The notes under the pieces are model-generated. The model ran no database searches. It was not told the origin of the DNA and worked only from the letters and a program-made list of their open reading frames with translations. From Oceanobacillus senegalensis (GTDB lineage Bacteria; Bacillota; Bacilli; Bacillales; Amphibacillaceae): DNA of 64,000 nucleotides. A program made the translations under genes and the position numbers. Positions 59,735-64,000 of this stretch are shown here, one piece after another; position 1 is the first letter of the stretch; the number at the start of each line of letters is the position of its first letter. The DNA lies in contig NZ_LT839648.1 in the NCBI RefSeq assembly GCF_900176885.1, positions 2,725,674 through 2,789,673 of the forward strand, given 5' to 3'.

Positions 59735-59885
59735 CTAATATTTTACTCATCTCTTTTAAAGAGAAAAGGCATTATGTGACCCCTGCATCTACTAGCATAT
59801 CCAAAGATGTATAGTGCTTCGGGGTTACTCGTAGATTATTCGGTAGATGTATTGCTCGTTGCTCTACCGCCTGAGCTAATGGCTC
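59735..59885 (-). repeat. tRNA-associated element 2 with tRNA-Lys 5' fragment
   Basis: Bases 59860-59885 are an exact copy of the first 26 bases of tRNA-Lys. The intervening 125 bases carry CCCCTGCATCTACTAGCATAT and ATTATTCGGTAGATGTATTG in the same order as element 1. Confidence 0.78.
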
Positions 59886-59901
59886 GTACATTTTATAGAA
59901 A

Positions 59902-59977
<76 letters not shown>

Positions 59978-60119
59978 AGATTATATTTTAGATAATATTG
60001 TAAGAAGACCTCTACTTCGATTTCGCTCATCGTGTTGCAAGTTCAATCAGTGAAGTTGCATCCCTCGCAAGCCTGCACATAGCAGTTTCTCGAAGAAGTA
60101 AGCGGCTTGCTCTACCAAT
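59978..60119 (-). repeat. tRNA-associated element 3 with tRNA-Thr fragment
   Basis: Bases 60107-60119 repeat tRNA-Thr positions 15-27 exactly; the first 14 positions have diverged. The element has the two conserved blocks in the opposite order: CAGTGAAGTTGCATCCCTCG first, then GCCTGCACATAGCAG. Confidence 0.6.
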
Positions 60120-60127
60120 AACATATA

Positions 60128-60212
60128 TGGTGGAGGGGGGCAGATTCGAACTGCCGAACCCTGAGGGAGCGGATTTACAGTCCGCCGCGTTTAGCCACTT
60201 CGCTACCCCTCC
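60128..60212 (-). tRNA. tRNA-Tyr (GTA)
   Basis: Long variable arm; GGAGGGGTAGCGAAGTGG...CCCCTCCACCA, anticodon GTA. Confidence 0.95.
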
Positions 60213-60220
60213 AAAATAAA

Positions 60221-60296
<76 letters not shown>

Positions 60297-60344
60297 ATAG
60301 TTGATTAAATAAAAATTATAGTTTCATATAATATAAATTTCAGA

Positions 60345-60421
60345 TGGCGGTCCGGACGGGACTCGAACCCGCGACCTCCTGCGTGACAGGCAGGCATTCT
60401 AACCAGCTGAACTACCGGACC
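60345..60421 (-). tRNA. tRNA-Asp (GTC)
   Basis: GGTCCGGTAGTTCAGCTGG...CCGGACCGCCA, anticodon GTC. Confidence 0.95.
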
Positions 60422-60427
60422 ATTATT

Positions 60428-60504
<77 letters not shown>

Positions 60505-60661
60505 GTATGAAAAATACTAAATTTGTTAATTCTATTTTTTTATTGCAATTAACTATGGGGATTGCTCGTCGTGTTGCAAGGTTATTCGGTGAAGTTGCAC
60601 TCCTCGCAAGCCTGCACCTAGTAGCATAATCGACGATGTGAGCGGCTTGCTCCACCCCGCG
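60505..60661 (-). repeat. tRNA-associated element 4 with tRNA-fMet 5' fragment
   Basis: Bases 60648-60661 repeat the first 14 bases of tRNA-fMet. The element carries GTTATTCGGTGAAGTTGCAC then CCTGCACCTAGTAGCATAAT, the same order as element 3 and the reverse of elements 1 and 2. Confidence 0.65.
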
Positions 60662-60673
60662 ATGTGAGATATA

Positions 60674-60749
60674 TGGTGGAGGATACAGGACTTGAACCTG
60701 TGACCCCCTGCTTGTAAGGCAGGTGCTCTCCCAGCTGAGCTAATCCTCC
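60674..60749 (-). tRNA. tRNA-Val (TAC)
   Basis: GGAGGATTAGCTCAGCTGG...ATCCTCCACCA, anticodon TAC. Confidence 0.95.
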
Positions 60750-60760
60750 AACGTTAGTGA

Positions 60761-60832
60761 TGACCCGTACGGGATTCGAACCCGTGTTACCGCCGTGAAA
60801 GGGCGGTGTCTTAACCACTTGACCAACGGGCC
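60761..60832 (-). tRNA. tRNA-Glu (TTC)
   Basis: GGCCCGTTGGTCAAGTGG...ACGGGTCA, anticodon TTC. Unlike most genes of the cluster, CCA is not encoded. Confidence 0.93.
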
Positions 60833-60837
60833 TATAA

Positions 60838-60930
60838 TGGCGGAGAGCGAGGGATTCGAACCCTCGATACCGCGGTAGCGGTATACACGATTTCCAATCG
60901 TGCTCCTTCGGCCAGCTCGGACAGCTCTCC
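60838..60930 (-). tRNA. tRNA-Ser (GGA)
   Basis: Long variable arm; GGAGAGCTGTCCGAGCTGG...GCTCTCCGCCA, anticodon GGA. Confidence 0.95.
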
Positions 60931-60932
60931 AT

Positions 60933-61007
60933 TGGCTCCACAGGTAGGATTCGAACCTACGACCGATCGGTTAACAGCCGATTGCTCTACCACTGAGCTA
61001 CTGTGGA
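60933..61007 (-). tRNA. tRNA-Asn (GTT)
   Basis: TCCACAGTAGCTCAGTGG...CTGTGGAGCCA, anticodon GTT. It is the first tRNA after the upstream 5S gene. Confidence 0.95.
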
Positions 61008-61034
61008 ATAATCTAATAAAATGTGAATAATATT

Positions 61035-61150
61035 GCCTGGCGGCGTCCTACTCTCGCAGAGGTTAACCCCAACTACCATCGGCGCTGGAGAGCTTAACTA
61101 CTGTGTTCGGCATGGGAACAGGTGTGACCTCTCCGCCATTACTACCAGAC
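61035..61150 (-). rRNA. rrf: 5S ribosomal RNA, copy 2
   Basis: About 116 bases, close to copy 1 with a few substitutions. It belongs to the upstream operon, whose transcript probably continues into the tRNA genes, as no terminator is seen between. Confidence 0.95.
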
Positions 61151-61279
61151 AAGATTTAACTAATTTACAAAATCAGCGACAATCATTATTATAATTATTT
61201 ATAGAGTTAAAGTCAAGAGTTTTTTAACTTTATACCTCAAAAACTAAATAAGAGTGAATCATTGACATCTTTTAAGAAG

Positions 61280-64000
<2,721 letters not shown>

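Overview
The window looks like a low-GC Bacillaceae chromosome, probably near Oceanobacillus or Virgibacillus. The reasons are AT-rich intergenic DNA, strong GGAGG ribosome binding sites, many genes with recognisable Bacillus subtilis counterparts (ClpE, PdaA, YfkD/F/H/I/J, MreBH, YfmR, PdxR/PdxST), and CtsR, PerR, SigI-type and FMN-riboswitch control sites. No tools were run; family names rest on motifs and memory.

Layout. 1-12,150: end of a GntR regulator with a DUF1648 membrane partner, a small membrane protein, a ComEC-like secreted hydrolase, a CynX-type MFS transporter, clpE under CtsR control, pdaA, a YuiF-type antiporter, yfkD and yfkF. 12,290-21,500: PerR-type P1B-4 ATPase (PfeT/ZosA), yfkH, yfkI, yfkJ, a glutamine-type symporter (AlsT), an SRAP protein, glutaminase, a broken small gene and mreBH behind a SigI-type promoter. 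21,540-31,850: a catabolic locus whose enzymes together fit L-lysine degradation through aminoadipate and glutarate to crotonyl-CoA: lysine 6-dehydrogenase, aldehyde dehydrogenase, aminotransferase, ThDP decarboxylase, CoA-transferase and acyl-CoA dehydrogenase, with a DUF3870 protein and a Na+ symporter. 32,000-43,250: an aspartate racemase remnant, the ABC-F protein YfmR, an FMN-riboswitch rib operon (ribE-ribB-ribH, without ribD or a GTP cyclohydrolase II domain), a ResA-like thioredoxin, a P1 peptidase, an RluA synthase, small regulators, a decayed chemoreceptor and an alpha/beta hydrolase. 43,500-48,520: a PfoR/EIIC-like membrane protein behind a structured leader, diverging from fruK-fruA. 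48,600-53,520: a lipoprotein, a small Sda-like protein, PdxR diverging from pdxST, and a KOW-like protein.

53,698-64,000 (all minus strand): a complete 16S-23S-5S operon, preceded in the direction of transcription by 16 tRNA genes and the 5S and 23S genes of another operon whose 5' part runs off the window. Four short repeats sit in the tRNA cluster, each next to a duplicated piece of the 5' part of a tRNA gene.

The strongest leads are the lysine locus, the tRNA-fragment elements, the leader RNA before the PfoR-like gene, and a dispersed hairpin repeat found in several intergenic regions. No CRISPR array, prophage or intact insertion sequence was seen.
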